This document shows positions 62,401 through 64,000 of a stretch of DNA of 64,000 nt, in pieces (the first letter of the stretch is position 1; each line of letters opens with the position of its first letter). This DNA comes from Ulva prolifera (lineage: Eukaryota > Chlorophyta > Ulvophyceae > Ulvales > Ulvaceae), in contig CM041197.1 in assembly GCA_023078555.1 (NCBI GenBank), forward strand, positions 4,237,810-4,301,809, in the 5' to 3' direction. The translations under genes and the position numbers were made by a program. Under the pieces are notes generated by a model. The model was not told the DNA's origin and did no database searches. It saw nothing but the letters and a program-made list of their open reading frames with translations.

Positions 62401-64000
62401 TGCAACAGAAGCTTGCACAATCTGGCCCACACCCTCTGTCCTTTGCTAGGAACTCAATGGGCACCACAACATAGAGCAACTTGAACACAGCACAATCCGC
62501 TACAAATGAAGCTTGCACTTGTAGACCCAGGCCATCCTCCTGCTGCGAGATACCAACATGCACTCACGCTAGCTTCAAACTCCAAAGCATGCACACCCGT
62601 ACCAACACCACCCGCGGCCGAGCATGCACACGTCCACAACTACCTACAACATACAGAACAGCTGTTGCTGCTGTCTTAGTGCCACGCTCCCACCACCTCT
62701 GCACCTCGGCTCCACATGCCACCTCCGCAGCCCCGCCCCCGTGGACGGGCCCATCTACGGCAACCACATCACAGTTATCGGTGTCCCAACACCCCGTGCG
62801 CAACCCGCACCCCGCCGCCCCGCCACCCCGCCACCCCGCGCCTACGCCCGCCCTGTGGGCCAGGCACGTAGTGCCATCGTTAGATGAGCGCACGCACGGA
62901 TTGCAAGTTTGGACGTGAACGTTGACTCCAAAATCAAATTGCAGTCACACCAAGTGCAATTGCTCGAGTGCTGCGCAGGGCCATCGCATGTGCAGTTCCT
63001 GCAGTCCGCAGGCCTGCAGTCCGGCCGGGCAACCACTCCTGTCTCTGATTTTCAGCCAAACTCGGGGTGTTCACGTGACGTACGTCCAGGTTTGGCATGA
63101 CTCAGCAGACTGAGGCCGGGCCGAGCGACTCGGAGCCCGCTGTGCCATGGCCAGGCCCCAATTCCAGCAGCTTGTTGGCTCGTTTGGCACTTGTGTGAGT
63201 TGCGGATGTAATTTATTTGGCAGGTGTGATCCATGTGTGGTGCTGTACATGTCCACCTGCAAAATGGTCCACAGATTAGCATTTTCAATTCTGGAGAATG
63301 GAGCTCAGTGGAAGGCCACTTGTGGCAGGCCACTGTGGCCCCCCGGAGTGCATTGCCACTGTAGTTGTGTTGTGAAACTTCGCAGCCTCAAGGCCAAATA
63401 TCCAACATGCAGCTTGTGCAAAGAACACCCCGAACAGCACTTCACATATACCTCAAGTGATGTCCTGTACGAATCTGAGCCTCAATCTTTGCACACCAGC
63501 TCCACTAGCTATTCTGCGTGAGTGCTATTGAGTCAATAGTATTGACCCCGAACATGCATGTGCTTCACCATTTTCTGTGCTGACAGTTGCTGTGCACTCT
63601 GTCTTACGTTGTACAAATCAAAGGCATTCACCAGCACCTTTTTCGTGCTTCGCCAAGTTTTCAAAAGTGATCTCGTGGAGTGCATGGCGTGGCGGTGTCG
63701 TGAGTGGTGCCGCGTGACGCACGCCCCATGCGAGATCCCAACACCCCGAGTTTGGCTGGAAACCGGTGCATGCTGTACACTCAGTGTTCACGTGTTCAAG
63801 TGTGCAGGGAGAGTCAGGGCGGGTGGACTGCACATGAGAACAGACCGCGGTACAGCGCGTCCGTGAACTAGCTCCCAGCAGCACTCCTGCGTCAGCAACC
63901 GCTAGCCAGACGCGGCGAGGCCGCCGGCGGACTCCTCGGAGCAAGTTGTGCACAGGCCACGGCCGGTTGCTGGCAGCTGTGGGACAGTCGTGGCACAGCC
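62401..64000. other. End of window: unassigned GC-rich, possibly exonic patch
   Basis: A GC-rich block at about 62700-62880 is open in plus frames (VDGPIYGNHITVIG... and a proline-rich alternative) and on the minus strand. It may belong to a gene that continues outside the window. A 19-bp inverted pair, CAGCCAAACTCGGGGTGTT, lies at about 63053-63071 and 63740-63758, roughly 690 bp apart. Confidence 0.35.

Overview
The window looks like nuclear DNA of a eukaryotic microalga. Every recognisable gene is split by spliceosomal GT-AG introns. Exons are GC-rich and the DNA between them is full of GCATGC/TGCATGCA words, homopolymer G/C tracts and small mobile elements. The introns have their own flavour: 20 of the 40 donors I placed begin GTGCG, only one begins GTGAG and none GTAAG, and 31 of 38 internal acceptors end TGCAG. 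Similar splice sites are known from green algae. Together with the gene set (AMT-type ammonium transporter, eukaryotic UDP-galactopyranose mutase, COQ6, PUS3, TKL-type receptor kinase) this suggests a green or prasinophyte-like alga, but the species assignment is an inference. I saw no rRNA, tRNA, CRISPR or bacterial operon structure.

Layout. 0.99-8.77 kb, minus: a nine-exon ammonium transporter. 8.8-15.4 kb: gene-poor, with a 362-bp inverted-repeat element carrying a short telomere-like CCCTAA stretch and a possible unidentified gene at 11.76-12.4 kb. 15.48-18.69 kb, plus: UDP-galactopyranose mutase, first short exon missing. 20.98-24.82 kb, minus, and 32.95-36.24 kb, minus: two paralogous secreted proteins (called A and B here) with a signal peptide, a Cys/His motif, an acidic tyrosine-rich linker and a right-handed beta-helix (pectin-lyase-like) domain; their exon structures match almost base for base. 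24.8-32.9 kb between them is a repeat-rich gap with a cluster of 37-bp elements, palindromes and MITEs. 36.2-40.3 kb has no recognised gene. 40.27-42.45 kb, minus: PUS3 tRNA pseudouridine synthase, divergently paired with COQ6 at 42.92-46.28 kb, plus. 48.75-54.70 kb and probably further upstream, minus: a transmembrane receptor-like kinase with a beta-helix-like ectodomain, one membrane span and a non-RD TKL-type kinase domain. 55-64 kb is mostly repeats: a GC-rich minisatellite of about 0.9 kb, a fold-back repeat pair and unassigned coding-like patches.

How the genes relate. The housekeeping genes (ammonium uptake, UDP-Galf synthesis, ubiquinone hydroxylation, tRNA modification) are unconnected functionally. 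The notable theme is the beta-helix family: two secreted members and one receptor kinase on the same strand within 35 kb, which may form a local surface-recognition cluster. Six copies of a short hAT-like MITE (three of 102 bp, three of 94 bp) occur in the window and five lie in or beside these three genes.
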